In this document: one piece after another, positions 24,389-33,169 of the stretch
How positions within the stretch are numbered: the stretch's first letter is position 1
Layout of the letters: each line of letters opens with the position of its first letter
DNA from: Acuticoccus mangrovi
GTDB lineage: Bacteria > Pseudomonadota > Alphaproteobacteria > Rhizobiales > Amorphaceae
Direction: 5' to 3'
Assembly: GCF_016411865.1 (NCBI RefSeq)
Contig: NZ_JAEKJA010000010.1
Span: 124,001 to 188,000, forward strand
Length of the DNA stretch: 64,000 bases
Translations under genes and position numbers: made by a program
Notes under the pieces: generated by a model
What the model was told of the DNA's origin: nothing
The model's database searches: none
The model's input: only the letters and a program-made list of their open reading frames with translations

Positions 24389-24994
24389 ATGCCGATTTTC
24401 ACCCGCTTCGACGACGACGACGATGACGAAGAGAAGCTGAAGGCGCAGCAATCGATACCGGTCGACAAGCACCTCTTCGATGCCCGACAGATTATGATCG
24501 TCGGCCCCGTCACCATGGATATGGCGCGCGACGTCTGCCAGCGTCTCCTGGCCCTCGCGCACGTGTCGCACGACCCGATCACCGTGATCGTCTCCTCCCC
24601 CGGCGGCCATGTGGAGTCGGGCGACATGATCCACGACACCATCGGCATGATCGCGCCGAAGGTGAACATCCTCGGGATGGGGTGGGTCGCCTCCGCCGGT
24701 GCGCTGATCTACATCTCGGTGCCCAAGGAGCGGCGCTTCTGCACGCCGAACACCCGCTTCCTCCTCCACCAACCCTCCGGCGGCGCCGGCGGGCCGGCCT
24801 CCGACATCGAGATCGCGGCGCGCGAGATCATCAAGATGCGCGAGCGGCTCAACACCCTCTTCTCCGAGGCGACCGGCCAGCCGCTGTCACGCATCGAGAA
24901 GGACACCGACCGCGACTACTGGATGGGGGCGGACGAGGCCGTGGAATATGGTCTCGTGGGCCGCGTGGTGCGCCGGGCGGACGAGATCGCCTGA
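24389..24994 (+). CDS. ClpP-type serine protease subunit
   Basis: A cytosolic self-compartmentalising protease subunit of 201 residues. The catalytic triad of ClpP is in place: Ser102 in [11 protein letters not shown], His127 in FLLHQPSGG, and the Asp of DTDRDYWMG (172-176). The N-terminus has a run of acidic residues (DDDDDDEE) in place of the usual axial loop sequence. The length and divergent SAGAL context mark it as the second, non-canonical ClpP group found beside the housekeeping ClpP in many Alphaproteobacteria. No clpX or clpA is adjacent, so its partner ATPase is unknown. Confidence 0.9.
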   Translation: MPIFTRFDDDDDDEEKLKAQQSIPVDKHLFDARQIMIVGPVTMDMARDVCQRLLALAHVSHDPITVIVSSPGGHVESGDMIHDTIGMIAPKVNILGMGWVASAGALIYISVPKERRFCTPNTRFLLHQPSGGAGGPASDIEIAAREIIKMRERLNTLFSEATGQPLSRIEKDTDRDYWMGADEAVEYGLVGRVVRRADEIA

Positions 24995-25054
24995 CCGCAC
25001 GCTCCTGACGGCGAGAGGGCGGCGCAACCCGCAATTCCAGCGAGGCGGACGAGA

Positions 25055-25891
25055 ATGACGGCGACCTTCGATGTGGCGGGCGTGTCGATCCCCAAGCTCG
25101 GGATCGGCACCTTCGGCATGAACGACGAGGCCTGCGCCCGCGCCGTCGCCGCGGGCCTCGACCTCGGCTACCGCCACGTCGACACGGCGGAGATGTACCA
25201 GAACGAGAAGGCCGTCGGGGAGGGCATCCGCGCCTCCGGCCTCGCGCGGGACGACGTGTTCGTCACCACCAAGGTCTGGCACGACCATCTCGCCGACGGC
25301 ATCCTCCAGGCTGCCGCCGAGGCCTCGCTGGAGCGGCTCGGCCTCGACCGGGTCGAGCTCTACCTCATCCACTGGCCGGGCCGCACGACCCCGGTCGCCG
25401 AGGCGGTGGCCGCGCTCTGCAAGGTGAAGCATCGCGGCCTCGCACGCGCCGTCGGCATCTCCAACTTCCCCGTCGCCCTCATCGAGGAGGCGGTGGCGGC
25501 CGCCGACGTGCCGCTCGCGGTGAACCAGGTCGAGTATCACCCCTATCTCGACCAGTCGAAGGTGCTCGCCACGTTGCGCAAGCACGGCATGGGCCTCACC
25601 GCCTACTGCCCGCTCGCCCGTGGCAAGGTGCTGGAGGACGAGGTGATCGCCGCGATCGCGCGACGCCACGGCGTGCCGCCGGCGACCATCGCGCTCGCCT
25701 GGCTGATCGGCCAGGACGGGGTGATCGCGATCCCGAAGAGCGCCTCGCCGGAGCGGCTGAAGGACAATTTCAGGGCGCTCGACGTGAGCCTCGACGCGGA
25801 TGAGCGGGCCGCCATCTCGGCGCTCGCCGACCCCGGCGGGCGGCTCATCGACCCCGAGTTCGCGCCGAACTGGGACGATCCGGTCGCGTGA
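25055..25891 (+). CDS. Aldo/keto reductase
   Basis: NADPH-dependent TIM-barrel oxidoreductase of 278 residues, AKR5-like (2,5-diketo-D-gluconate reductase group). The catalytic tetrad is complete: Asp43, Tyr48 (DTAEMYQNE), Lys73 (VTTKVWHDH) and His106 (LIHWPGR). Cofactor-binding blocks GISNFPVALIEEA, NQVEYHPYLDQ and IPKSASPERLKDN are present. The substrate is probably a small aldehyde or keto sugar but cannot be fixed. Its TGA overlaps the GTG of the next gene by two bases, so the two genes are coupled. Confidence 0.93.
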   Translation: MTATFDVAGVSIPKLGIGTFGMNDEACARAVAAGLDLGYRHVDTAEMYQNEKAVGEGIRASGLARDDVFVTTKVWHDHLADGILQAAAEASLERLGLDRVELYLIHWPGRTTPVAEAVAALCKVKHRGLARAVGISNFPVALIEEAVAAADVPLAVNQVEYHPYLDQSKVLATLRKHGMGLTAYCPLARGKVLEDEVIAAIARRHGVPPATIALAWLIGQDGVIAIPKSASPERLKDNFRALDVSLDADERAAISALADPGGRLIDPEFAPNWDDPVA

Positions 25892-26673
25892 GTGGGGTCG
25901 AGGTGCTGTTCGCGCTGCTGCAGCCGTCGAACATCGTCTTTCTGGTTCTCCTCGCGGGTCTCCTGGTCGCCTTCCGGCGGCGGCGGAGCGGGCTGGCACT
26001 GTTGACGGTCGGGGTCGTGCTCTACGGCGTCGTGGGCTTCCTGCCGGTCGGCCAGCTCCTCCTGCGTCCGCTCGAGACGCGCTTCCCCTTCAAGGGCATC
26101 GTGGAGCCGCCCGACGGCATCATCGTGCTCGGCGGCTTCATCGCCCCGCTGCCGCCCTACGCCCACAATCAGGTGAACCTCAACGACGCGGCGGAGCGTC
26201 TCGTGGCCGCCGCGAGCCTCGCCCATCGCTTCCCCGACGTGCCGGTGATCGTCACCGACGGTGGCGGCACCCGGCGCAACCGCTCCGGCGCGGAGCAAGC
26301 TGCGGCCCTCCTGCGGCAGATGGGCGTGCCCCAGAGCCAGCTCGTGCTCGAGACGCGCTCGCTGTCCACCTGGGACAACGCGCGCTTCAGCTACGACGTG
26401 GTGCAGCCGAAGCCCGGCGAGCGCTATGTGCTCGTGACCTCGGCCTGGCACATGCCGCGCTCGGTGGCGACCTTCCATCATGCCGGCTGGCCCGAGCTCG
26501 TGCCCTGGCCGGTGGACTATGTGGAGGACGACCGGCCGCTGTGGCGCTCCCTCCAATTCTCCGCGGCGCGCGGCTTGCGGCAGATGGACGAGGCGGTGCG
26601 CGAATACGTGGCGCTCGCCTACTATCGCCTCACCGGGCGCATCGATACATGGCTGCCGGGGCCCGGCGCGTGA
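25888..26673 (+). CDS. YdcF family (DUF218) membrane-anchored protein
   Basis: A 261-residue protein with two hydrophobic segments near the N-terminus (NIVFLVLLAGLLVAF and LALLTVGVVLYGVVGFL), followed by a DUF218 domain: GIIVLGGFI, VIVTDGGGTRRNRSGAEQAAALL, ETRSLSTWDNARFS and YVLVTSAWHMPRSVATF. ElyC/SanA-like members affect peptidoglycan or envelope-glycan lipid carrier metabolism; the reaction is unknown. GTG start overlapping the aldo/keto reductase stop. Confidence 0.88.
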   Translation: MSGVEVLFALLQPSNIVFLVLLAGLLVAFRRRRSGLALLTVGVVLYGVVGFLPVGQLLLRPLETRFPFKGIVEPPDGIIVLGGFIAPLPPYAHNQVNLNDAAERLVAAASLAHRFPDVPVIVTDGGGTRRNRSGAEQAAALLRQMGVPQSQLVLETRSLSTWDNARFSYDVVQPKPGERYVLVTSAWHMPRSVATFHHAGWPELVPWPVDYVEDDRPLWRSLQFSAARGLRQMDEAVREYVALAYYRLTGRIDTWLPGPGA

Positions 26674-26725
26674 GGCCCCGAGCGGCGAGGCAATCGGGGG
26701 CCGGAGCCCCAAGCGGAGAGGTCAC

Positions 26726-27376
26726 GTGAGCTACACCATCGTTGTCGGCAACAAGAACTACTCGTCCTGGTCCATGCGGGCGTGGCTGGTGATCGATCAT
26801 TTCGGCCTCGACTATGAGGAGGATCTCGTGCCCCTCGACGAGGCGGACACGCGGGCCCGTCTCCTCGCCTACTCGCCGGCCGGCAAGGTGCCGACGCTCA
26901 TCGACCGGGGCCGCGCCGTCTGGGACAGCCTCGCCATCATCGAATATCTCGCCGAGCGCCATCCCGATCTGCCGATCTGGCCGGCCGACCCGATGGAGCG
27001 CGCGCTCGCCCGCTCGCTGTCGGCGGAGATGCACTCTGGCTTCCAGGCGCTGCGCAGCGCCTGCCCCATGAACCTGCGCAAGACCTTCCCCTTCCGGCGA
27101 CGCGGCGGCCGCCGCGCCGAGCGCGACGTCGCCCGCATCGAAGCCCTGATCGGCGATCGCATCGCCCGCTCCGGCGGCCCATTCCTGTTCGGCGAGTGGG
27201 GCGCGGTCGATGCGATGTATGCGCCTGTCACGGCGCGGCTCACGGGCTATAGTTGGCCGGTTTCGAAGGTCACGCTGTCCTACTGCGCGGCGGTGCAGCA
27301 GGAGGCGAGCTATCGGCGCTGGTACAAGGCGGGCGTCGTCGAGCCCTGGGTCATCCCGGCCGACGAGGTGAAGTAG
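26726..27376 (+). CDS. Glutathione S-transferase family protein
   Basis: A 216-residue GST. The thioredoxin-fold N-domain is YTIVVGNKNYSSWSMRAWLVI, with the catalytic-type Ser cluster, AGKVPTLID and the glutathione-binding DSLAIIEYLAE. A helical C-domain ends SYRRWYKAG. SSWS near the start is typical of the group annotated as YfcF/YliJ-like or zeta-like GSTs in rhizobia. GTG start with GGAGAGG upstream. It follows the YdcF gene by 52 bp and may belong to the same transcript. Confidence 0.88.
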   Translation: MSYTIVVGNKNYSSWSMRAWLVIDHFGLDYEEDLVPLDEADTRARLLAYSPAGKVPTLIDRGRAVWDSLAIIEYLAERHPDLPIWPADPMERALARSLSAEMHSGFQALRSACPMNLRKTFPFRRRGGRRAERDVARIEALIGDRIARSGGPFLFGEWGAVDAMYAPVTARLTGYSWPVSKVTLSYCAAVQQEASYRRWYKAGVVEPWVIPADEVK

Positions 27377-27409
27377 ACCCCTAAGGGGCGTCGGCGGAGG
27401 AGGGCGGAG

Positions 27410-28684
27410 ATGAACGCTGTGCCAGGCGGAGCGGAGGCCACCGGGCTCGACGCGCCGATGTTCGAGCCGACCGCCTTCCGCCTCACCCCGTTCGAGGCGG
27501 AGTGGACGGCGCGGGCGCGGGCGATCGGGCCGACCTTTGCCGCCCGCGCCTTCGAGATCGACCGGGACGCCCGCTTTCCGACCGAGAACTACGCCGACTT
27601 GCGCGAGGGTGGCTTCCTCGGCATCTGCGTGCCCGAGCGCTTCGGCGGGGCGGGGGCGGACTATCGCGCCTATTCGCTCGTCGCCGCGGAGATCGGCCGC
27701 TATTGCGGGGCGACGGCGCTCACCTGGAACATGCACGTCTGCTCCACGCTGTGGTCCGGCCCGCTCGCCGACGATCTGGAGATGGACGCCGCGACCCGCG
27801 CCGGCCACGAGGCGCGCCGCGCGATGCACTATCGCCGCATCGTGGAAGAGGGGGCCGTCTACGCCCAGCCCTTCTCCGAAGGCGGGGCGGCGGCAGCGGG
27901 GGCCGTCGCCTTCTCCACTGAGGCCCATCCGGTGGAGGGGGGCTGGCGGGTGCGCGGCAAGAAGATCTTCGCCTCCCTCTCCGGCAACGCCGACTACTAC
28001 GGCGTGCTCTGCACGGAGGTCGACGGGTCGGGCAAGCGCAGCCGACGCAACACGCTCTATCTCGCCGTGCCGGCGGATGCGGAGGGGGTGTCGGTGTCGG
28101 GCGCCTGGGACCCGCTCGGCATGCGCGGCACGGTCTCGCGCAACCTCCACTTCGACGACGTGTTCGTGGCCGATGGCGAGGCGCTGATGCCCCGCGGCGT
28201 CTACTTCCAGGCGGCGGCCAACTGGCCGCACATGTTCATGACGCTGTCGCCCACCTATATGGGCCTCGCGCAGGCCGCCTACGACTTCACCGTGACCTAT
28301 CTGCGGGGCGAGCTGCCGGGCACGCCGCCGGTGAAGCGGCGGATGTATCCCACCAAGCAGATCGCCGTCGCCGAGATGAAGGTGAAGCTGGAGCAGGCCA
28401 AGGCGCTGTGGTTCCAGGCGGTGTCGGAGGCGGGGCCGCGCCCCTCCAAGGACCAGGTGATGCGCGCCTGGGCCGCCCAGCACACGGTGATGGAGTTCGC
28501 CAACGACATCGCCCGCCTCGCCATCCGTACCTGCGGCGGCCAGTCGATGCTGAAGTCGCTGCCGCTGGAGCGGATCTATCGGGACAGCCGCTGCGGCTCG
28601 CTGATGCTGCCGTGGACGGCCGAGCTCTGCATCGACCGCCTCGGCAAGGCCGCCCTCTACGAGGACGGCGAGAGCGACGAGTGA
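27410..28684 (+). CDS. Acyl-CoA dehydrogenase family protein
   Basis: FAD flavoprotein of 424 residues with the standard three-part layout: an N-terminal helical domain (FPTENYADLREGGFLGICVPERFGG), a central beta domain (VYAQPFSEGGAAAAGAVAFSTEA, WRVRGKKIFASLSG, WDPLGMRGTVSRNLHFDDVFV) and a C-terminal helical domain (RTCGGQSMLKSLPLERIYRD). The substrate is unknown. Its TGA overlaps the GTG of the acyl-CoA ligase gene, so ligation to CoA and alpha,beta-oxidation of one acid are probably linked. GGAGGGCGGAG precedes the ATG. Confidence 0.9.
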   Translation: MNAVPGGAEATGLDAPMFEPTAFRLTPFEAEWTARARAIGPTFAARAFEIDRDARFPTENYADLREGGFLGICVPERFGGAGADYRAYSLVAAEIGRYCGATALTWNMHVCSTLWSGPLADDLEMDAATRAGHEARRAMHYRRIVEEGAVYAQPFSEGGAAAAGAVAFSTEAHPVEGGWRVRGKKIFASLSGNADYYGVLCTEVDGSGKRSRRNTLYLAVPADAEGVSVSGAWDPLGMRGTVSRNLHFDDVFVADGEALMPRGVYFQAAANWPHMFMTLSPTYMGLAQAAYDFTVTYLRGELPGTPPVKRRMYPTKQIAVAEMKVKLEQAKALWFQAVSEAGPRPSKDQVMRAWAAQHTVMEFANDIARLAIRTCGGQSMLKSLPLERIYRDSRCGSLMLPWTAELCIDRLGKAALYEDGESDE

Positions 28685-30153
28685 TCGACCTCTTCGGCCC
28701 CATCGAGCGCCACGCGGCCTTCGAGCCGGACAAGGTGGCGCTGCGCTTCCTGGGGGAGAGCCTCACCTATGGCGCGTTCGCCGCCCGGGTGCGCGCCGTG
28801 GCGATGGGGCTCGCGCGGGCCGGCGTCGGCTTCGGCGATCGCGTCGCGGTGCTCGCGGAAAACCATCCCGACACACTGGCGGTCCTCTACGCGGCGGCGC
28901 GCCTCGGGGCGATCATGCTGCCCCTCAACTGGCGCCTCGCCCCCGACGAGCTGCGCTACGCGCTCGAGCATGCCGAGCCGAAGCTGCTCGCCTACGGCCC
29001 GGGCTACGCGGCGACCGCCCACGCCATCGCGCCCGCCGGCATCGCGCTGCGGGCGATGGGGGCGGCGGGGGACCTCCTCGGCGACGACGACGTGCCCCCC
29101 GCCGCGGGCCATCCGGGAGCGGAGTGCCTGCTCGTCTACACCTCCGGCACCACGGGGCGGCCGAAGGGGGCGCTGATCTCGCAAGGGGCGCTGCGCGGTA
29201 ACGCCGTCCAGTCGCAGCACATGCATCAGATGTCGGCGGCTGACCACGTCTTGACGGTGCTGCCGATGTTCCATGTGGGCGGCCTCAACATCCAGACGAC
29301 GCCGGCACTGATGACCGGCGCCACGGTGACGCTCCATCCCCGTTTCGACCCCGCCGCGACCCTCGCCGCGCTGCGCGACGAGGCGGTCACGCTGACGGTT
29401 CTGGTGCCGACCACCCTCCAGGCGCTCCTCGCGCTGCCGGAGTTCGCGACGACGCCGGTCCCGGCGCTGCGGGCGATCGCCACCGGCTCCACCATCGTGC
29501 CGGAGAGCCTGATCGGTGCTTTCGAGACGCGGGGCATCCCGATCCTCAACGTCTACGGGGCGACTGAGACCTGCCCCATCGCCGCCTACGATCGGCTCGG
29601 CCTCTCCCGCGTCAAGGGCGGCACGGGGCGCGCGGGGATCTTCTCCGACGTCGCGATCTTCGACGACGCCGGCCGCCACCTGCCGCAGGGGGCGCATGGC
29701 GAGATCGGGGTGAGGGGGGCCGTCTTCTCCGGCTATTTCCGCGACGAAGCCGCCTCCGCGGCCGCCCGGCGCGAGGGCTACGTGTTGACGGGCGACATCG
29801 GCAGCCTCGCCGCCGACGGCACGCTGACCGTGCACGACCGCAAGAAGAACATGCTCATCTCCGGCGGTGAGAACATCTACCCGGCGGAGGTGGAGCGGGT
29901 GCTGTCGGAGCATCCCGCCGTCGCCGAGTGCGCCGTGGTCGGGCGCCCCGACCCGCGCTGGCAGGAGGTGCCCGTCGCCTTCGTGCGCCTTGGCGAGAGC
30001 GTCGCGCCGGCGGAGCTGATCGCCCACATGAAGGACCGGCTCGCCGGCTTCAAGGTGCCCTGCGACGTGCGCATCGTCGACGACTTCCCCCGCACCGCGC
30101 TCGGCAAGATCCGCCACGACGCCCTGCGCGAGGCCGCTCGCGAGGCCCCCTGA
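28681..30153 (+). CDS. Acyl-CoA synthetase (AMP-binding enzyme)
   Basis: ANL-superfamily acid-CoA ligase of 490 residues. The adenylate P-loop is YTSGTTGRPKG (153-163), motif A5 is NVYGATETCP, motif A7 reads YVLTGDIGSL, A8 is HDRKKNMLISGGENIYPAEVE, and the catalytic Lys is in RTALGKIRHD. The closest type is the FadK/short- to medium-chain fatty acid or aryl acid ligases; the substrate cannot be assigned. GTG start overlapping the stop of the acyl-CoA dehydrogenase gene, its likely pathway partner. Confidence 0.9.
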   Translation: MIDLFGPIERHAAFEPDKVALRFLGESLTYGAFAARVRAVAMGLARAGVGFGDRVAVLAENHPDTLAVLYAAARLGAIMLPLNWRLAPDELRYALEHAEPKLLAYGPGYAATAHAIAPAGIALRAMGAAGDLLGDDDVPPAAGHPGAECLLVYTSGTTGRPKGALISQGALRGNAVQSQHMHQMSAADHVLTVLPMFHVGGLNIQTTPALMTGATVTLHPRFDPAATLAALRDEAVTLTVLVPTTLQALLALPEFATTPVPALRAIATGSTIVPESLIGAFETRGIPILNVYGATETCPIAAYDRLGLSRVKGGTGRAGIFSDVAIFDDAGRHLPQGAHGEIGVRGAVFSGYFRDEAASAAARREGYVLTGDIGSLAADGTLTVHDRKKNMLISGGENIYPAEVERVLSEHPAVAECAVVGRPDPRWQEVPVAFVRLGESVAPAELIAHMKDRLAGFKVPCDVRIVDDFPRTALGKIRHDALREAAREAP

Positions 30154-30242
30154 GCCCGTGCCGCCGGCCGGAGCGGGAAGCAGCTGCGGCCGGCGTAGCG
30201 GATGGAAGTCGCCAACTTTCCCCAACGCGGCGCACTCACCCC

Positions 30243-30271
30243 TTGTCAGGCGCGGGCAAGGCGCGTATGTC
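30243..30271 (+). promoter_or_regulatory. Promoter of tRNA-Val
   Basis: TTGTCA (30243-30248), 17-bp spacer, TATGTC (30266-30271). This is a good housekeeping-type -35/-10 pair whose start point would fall about seven bases before the tRNA. Confidence 0.65.
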
Positions 30272-30284
30272 CCACCGCACTGAA

Positions 30285-30359
30285 GGGCGCGTAGCTCAGC
30301 GGGAGAGCACCTCGTTCACACCGAGGGGGTCACAGGTTCAATCCCTGTCGCGCCCACCA
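30285..30359 (+). tRNA. tRNA-Val (anticodon CAC)
   Basis: The full cloverleaf can be drawn. The acceptor stem is GGGCGCG/CGCGCCC, the D arm GCTC-AGCGGGA-GAGC, the anticodon stem CCTCG/CGAGG with loop TTCACAC (anticodon CAC, reading GUG) and the T arm ACAGG-TTCAATC-CCTGT. The CCA end is encoded. It reads GUG, a much used codon in this GC-rich genome. It marks the left edge of the accessory stretch. Confidence 0.97.
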
Positions 30360-30564
30360 CAGTTTCCCTGAGAATAGCAATTGTTTGCGGCGTTCCTCGA
30401 TACACCGGACGAACGCGTGACGTGCCTCTCCTATACCATTTCGTCGCGGAAGCCAGGGGACGGCCTCGTCAACGCCGGCTCCTGAGTCCGGCGACTGCTA
30501 ATAGCTGTGCGCCGCTGTTGTGCCTCCTGTCACGCTCCGGACCTGCCGGATCGGACGTTGTTGA

Positions 30565-31416
30565 TCATCCCGTATTCTCAGAGTTGGCATTGATAAATTT
30601 GACCACACCGTTGTGCATGCGTCGGCGATGTTCCTCGATAAAGGCCTCGCGTAGATGCGCATTCTTGCTCGTGCGGGTTACCCCGAACTCGGTTTGAGTG
30701 ATGATTGTCTCCGGCATTGGCGAGCCGGCTGCTTCTGCAATCTTGGCAAAAGCGGCCGTCGGATTGGATGCGACTTGCTCATAGGTGATGCGCACGGGGG
30801 ACAGCCCTTCGCTGGCGAAGAAGCGTTCCCAGTCTCCCTGCATTTCCACGAGGAATTCAAGGTGCTTGCGAATGCCATTGTAGTCAAAGTGTACTAGATC
30901 GTTTTGACTGTCACCTTTATCAGGCGTATGAAAATATCCAGTTTCATTTGCGATATATCGTGAGATAGCTTGAGAGATGATATCTTCACGAGTTAGGTAA
31001 ATATATGTTGCGTCTCTTAGATAAAATGAAAATACTCCAGAATAATAAATTGGAGCGAATTGAGGCCAGCCCAACTTTACTGTAAAATTTCTATTTTCAG
31101 TTCGCTGCTGCACTTTATTGCGAAAATATTCTTCGTAAGACTTACGTTTAATCTTTGCCGCATCGCGCTCCAGTGCCCCTCCGACGATGCGGAAATGTTC
31201 CCGTGTGGGGCCGAAGCCGTTCTCTCGTAAAATCGATCCGAGATAGCCGCTGCCGGAGCGAGGCGTCATGCAGACCACCGTGATTTGACGATCATCAAAA
31301 CGGGGGCCAACGACAGCCTTAAAAGGGAGATAATGATGGATTCTCTCTAAAAGATCAGGAATCTCTGCAGTGCTGCTACGGAATATATCGGAAAAGCCTC
31401 GTCGAGTGCTCTCCAT
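30565..31416 (-). CDS. Stf0-type sulfotransferase
   Basis: A 283-residue PAPS-dependent sulfotransferase of the Stf0 group, whose known member sulfates trehalose in mycobacteria; related proteins act on lipid-A or surface sugars. The 5'-phosphosulfate loop is CMTPRSGSGYL (residues ~49-59), and the 3'-phosphate region is YLTREDIISQAISRYIA (~140-156). The acceptor is unknown. Base composition and codon use are visibly more AT-rich than the flanking core genes, and a very AT-rich spacer lies upstream. Both suggest acquisition by transfer. A second sulfotransferase-like domain occurs in the 1154-residue protein further on. Confidence 0.82.
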   Translation of the reverse strand: MESTRRGFSDIFRSSTAEIPDLLERIHHYLPFKAVVGPRFDDRQITVVCMTPRSGSGYLGSILRENGFGPTREHFRIVGGALERDAAKIKRKSYEEYFRNKVQQRTENRNFTVKLGWPQFAPIYYSGVFSFYLRDATYIYLTREDIISQAISRYIANETGYFHTPDKGDSQNDLVHFDYNGIRKHLEFLVEMQGDWERFFASEGLSPVRITYEQVASNPTAAFAKIAEAAGSPMPETIITQTEFGVTRTSKNAHLREAFIEEHRRRMHNGVVKFINANSENTG

Positions 31417-32032
31417 CTTGAGTCCCCTTCAATTGTCACAACATATCACGCAAAATAGCGTTTATCTGGTTCTCTGGCTTCTCATTATGAGATAACTGTT
31501 TATTGATATAAAGCATATGTATTGTATTTACAATATATAATTTTCTAATTTATTCAAATATATACAAAATAAAAGGAAAATATATTAATATATTATATGT
31601 ATTACTTTCTTATTAGAAAACCGAACTAAGATTATTAAATGTATTATTTCTAACTCTTGTGGGTAACGGCTTTTATAGGAAGAATAAATTATGTAAAATG
31701 TAGAAAAATCTAGATATATATTTATTGAATATTAAATCAATAATATAAATTGTTCAAAATTGTATTTTTCTGATAAGTTTACTTTGTGCTTCAGGGGTGG
31801 GCGACTGCGTGGAATGTGGCTTGCCTAACGGCATCGGCCCTTGGTCACCGTCGAAAAGCGCCGCCGGCACTCGCGGTGGACGCAGGGTCTTGTCGATCAG
31901 CGTGCCGCGCAGGAAGGGCCATGATGACAGACCCGTTGAACTAGGAGTGGCTCCCGCAGGCGGCTTCGGTTCATCCAGTTTCTTGTATCTGTCGGCGCGG
32001 TGCGGAAGAACAGGGGTCACCCGCTGCGAGAG

Positions 32033-32058
32033 ATGATTGTGGTCCGAGACCAATTGCT
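32033..32058 (+). pseudogene. Displaced first codons of the IS-interrupted regulator-like gene
   Basis: Reads ATG ATT GTG GTC CGA GAC CAA TTG CT, i.e. MIVVRDQL. Removing the IS element and one copy of the target duplication joins this in frame to LDDNPVRDIALTQ at 33168. A GAGAG sits before the ATG. The coding context upstream has in-frame stops by ~31945, so this ATG is a reasonable original start. Confidence 0.7.
32052..32058. repeat. IS target-site duplication, left copy
   Basis: AATTGCT, identical to bases 33163-33169 on the other side of the element. Confidence 0.9.
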
Positions 32059-33162
32059 TGTCCTCTTAAGCTTCTTCCCGTGCTCTATTGGCAAGGAAGG
32101 AGAGCGCCATGGGCAGAGGATCGACGACCACCGGATCCGGGAAGCGTGACGCCGGCACGAAGCTCGCCCAGCAACGTCTGAGCGTGCTGGAGCTCGCCAA
32201 GGAGCAGGGGAACGTAGCCGAGGCCTGCCGCCAGTGCGGCCTCGATCGCACCAGCTTCTACGAGTGGAAGCGGCGGTTCCAGACGCAGGGCTTCGAGGGC
32301 CTCAAGGATCTACCGCCGATCCACAAGAGCCATCCGCGGACGACACCGGAACCGGTCGTGGCGCGGATCAAGGCGCTGGCCCTCGAGCACCCCGCCTACG
32401 GCGGCAACCGCATCGAGGCGATGCTGGCGCTGGAGGGCACGCGCCTTTCCTCGATCACCATCCAGAAGATCCTCAACGCGAACGGTCTCGGTACGCGCGT
32501 CGATCGATGGCTGGCGCTCGAAAAGGCCAATGCCGACAAAGTCATCGAGATCACGCGGGAGCAGGCGGCGTTCCTCGAAAAGCTCAATCCCTGCTTCCGT
32601 GAGCGGCACGTGGAGAGCGGCGCGCCGGGCGAGCTCCTGTCCGCCGATACCTTCTTCGTCGGCAATCTGAAGGGCATCGGCAAGGTCTACCTGCACGCCG
32701 TCGTCGACACCTACGGCTCGTACGCCTTCGGTTTCCTGCATGTCTCCAAGCAGCCCGAGGCGGCCATGGCGGTACTCCACAACGACGTCTTACCCTTCTA
32801 CCGCAACCTCGACCTGCCGGTGAACGCCATCCTCACCGACAACAGCCGTGAGTTCTGCGGCACCGAGCGCCATCCCTACGAACTCTACCTCGACCTCAAC
32901 GGCATCGAACACCGCCGCACCCGGGTGAAGACCCCGAAGACCAACGGCTTCGTCGAGCGCTTCAACGGCACGGTTCTCGACGAGTTCTTCCGCGTGGTGA
33001 TGCGCGAGACCTTCTACGACACCGTCGAGGCGCTCCAGGCCGACCTCGACGCCTGGCTCGTCCACTACAACACCGAACGGCCCCACCTCGGCTATCGCAA
33101 CCAGGGCCGCAGACCCATCGACACCGTCAATTCATTCGTCAGATAAAAAGCTTAAGAAGACA
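32059..33162 (+). mobile_element. Complete IS481-family insertion sequence (1104 bp)
   Basis: The ends are near-identical inverted repeats: left 32059-32078 begins TGTCCTCTTAAGCTTCTT; right (33145-33162, complement) begins TGTCTTCTTAAGCTTTTT, 16 of 18 equal. A perfect 7-bp duplication, AATTGCT, flanks it. One transposase gene fills the element. TGT ends, size and single-gene layout fit the IS481 family. Intact ends, duplication and open reading frame suggest recent insertion. Confidence 0.92.
32109..33146 (+). CDS. IS481-family transposase
   Basis: A 345-residue DDE transposase. The N-terminal helix-turn-helix (LELAKEQGNVAEACRQCGLDRTSFYEWKRRF, ~26-57) binds the ends; a second HTH-like region follows at ~80-125. 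The integrase-core catalytic residues are Asp180 (LLSADTFF), Asp244 (ILTDNSREF) and Glu283 (TNGFVERFNGT). The tail YNTERPHLGYRNQGRRPID is that of the rve/IS481 group. The frame is intact and probably active. GGAAGGAGAG lies before the ATG; a TTG at 32088 would add seven residues. Confidence 0.93.
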   Translation: MGRGSTTTGSGKRDAGTKLAQQRLSVLELAKEQGNVAEACRQCGLDRTSFYEWKRRFQTQGFEGLKDLPPIHKSHPRTTPEPVVARIKALALEHPAYGGNRIEAMLALEGTRLSSITIQKILNANGLGTRVDRWLALEKANADKVIEITREQAAFLEKLNPCFRERHVESGAPGELLSADTFFVGNLKGIGKVYLHAVVDTYGSYAFGFLHVSKQPEAAMAVLHNDVLPFYRNLDLPVNAILTDNSREFCGTERHPYELYLDLNGIEHRRTRVKTPKTNGFVERFNGTVLDEFFRVVMRETFYDTVEALQADLDAWLVHYNTERPHLGYRNQGRRPIDTVNSFVR

Positions 33163-33169
33163 AATTGCT
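33163..33169. repeat. IS target-site duplication, right copy
   Basis: AATTGCT, matching 32052-32058. Its TTG is now the first possible start codon of the interrupted gene. Confidence 0.9.

Larger units (their letters stand above)
31417..32058. other. AT-rich spacer then GC-rich non-coding stretch before the IS element
   Basis: From ~31440 to ~31790 the DNA is extremely AT-rich (for example only 7 G/C in the 60 bases from 31561), with no credible gene. It must hold the sulfotransferase promoter. At ~31795 composition switches sharply to GC-rich. Short open frames there (31754-32053 minus, 31797-32036 plus) lack support. The last 26 bases are the displaced 5' end of the interrupted gene. Confidence 0.6.

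Noticed and set aside
28408-28680. Upstream extension of the acyl-CoA ligase into the dehydrogenase gene
   Set aside because: It overlaps 91 codons of a well-supported gene in another frame; the GTG at 28681 overlaps the stop in the usual coupled manner.
30285-30359. tRNA-Val as an attachment site of an integrative element
   Set aside because: I found no integrase gene and no second copy of the tRNA 3' end up to 41 kb, so attL/attR are not claimed.
31754-32053. 99-codon minus-strand ORF between the AT-rich block and the IS
   Set aside because: No ribosome site, half of it overlaps the interrupted gene's upstream region, and composition changes within it; no support for coding.
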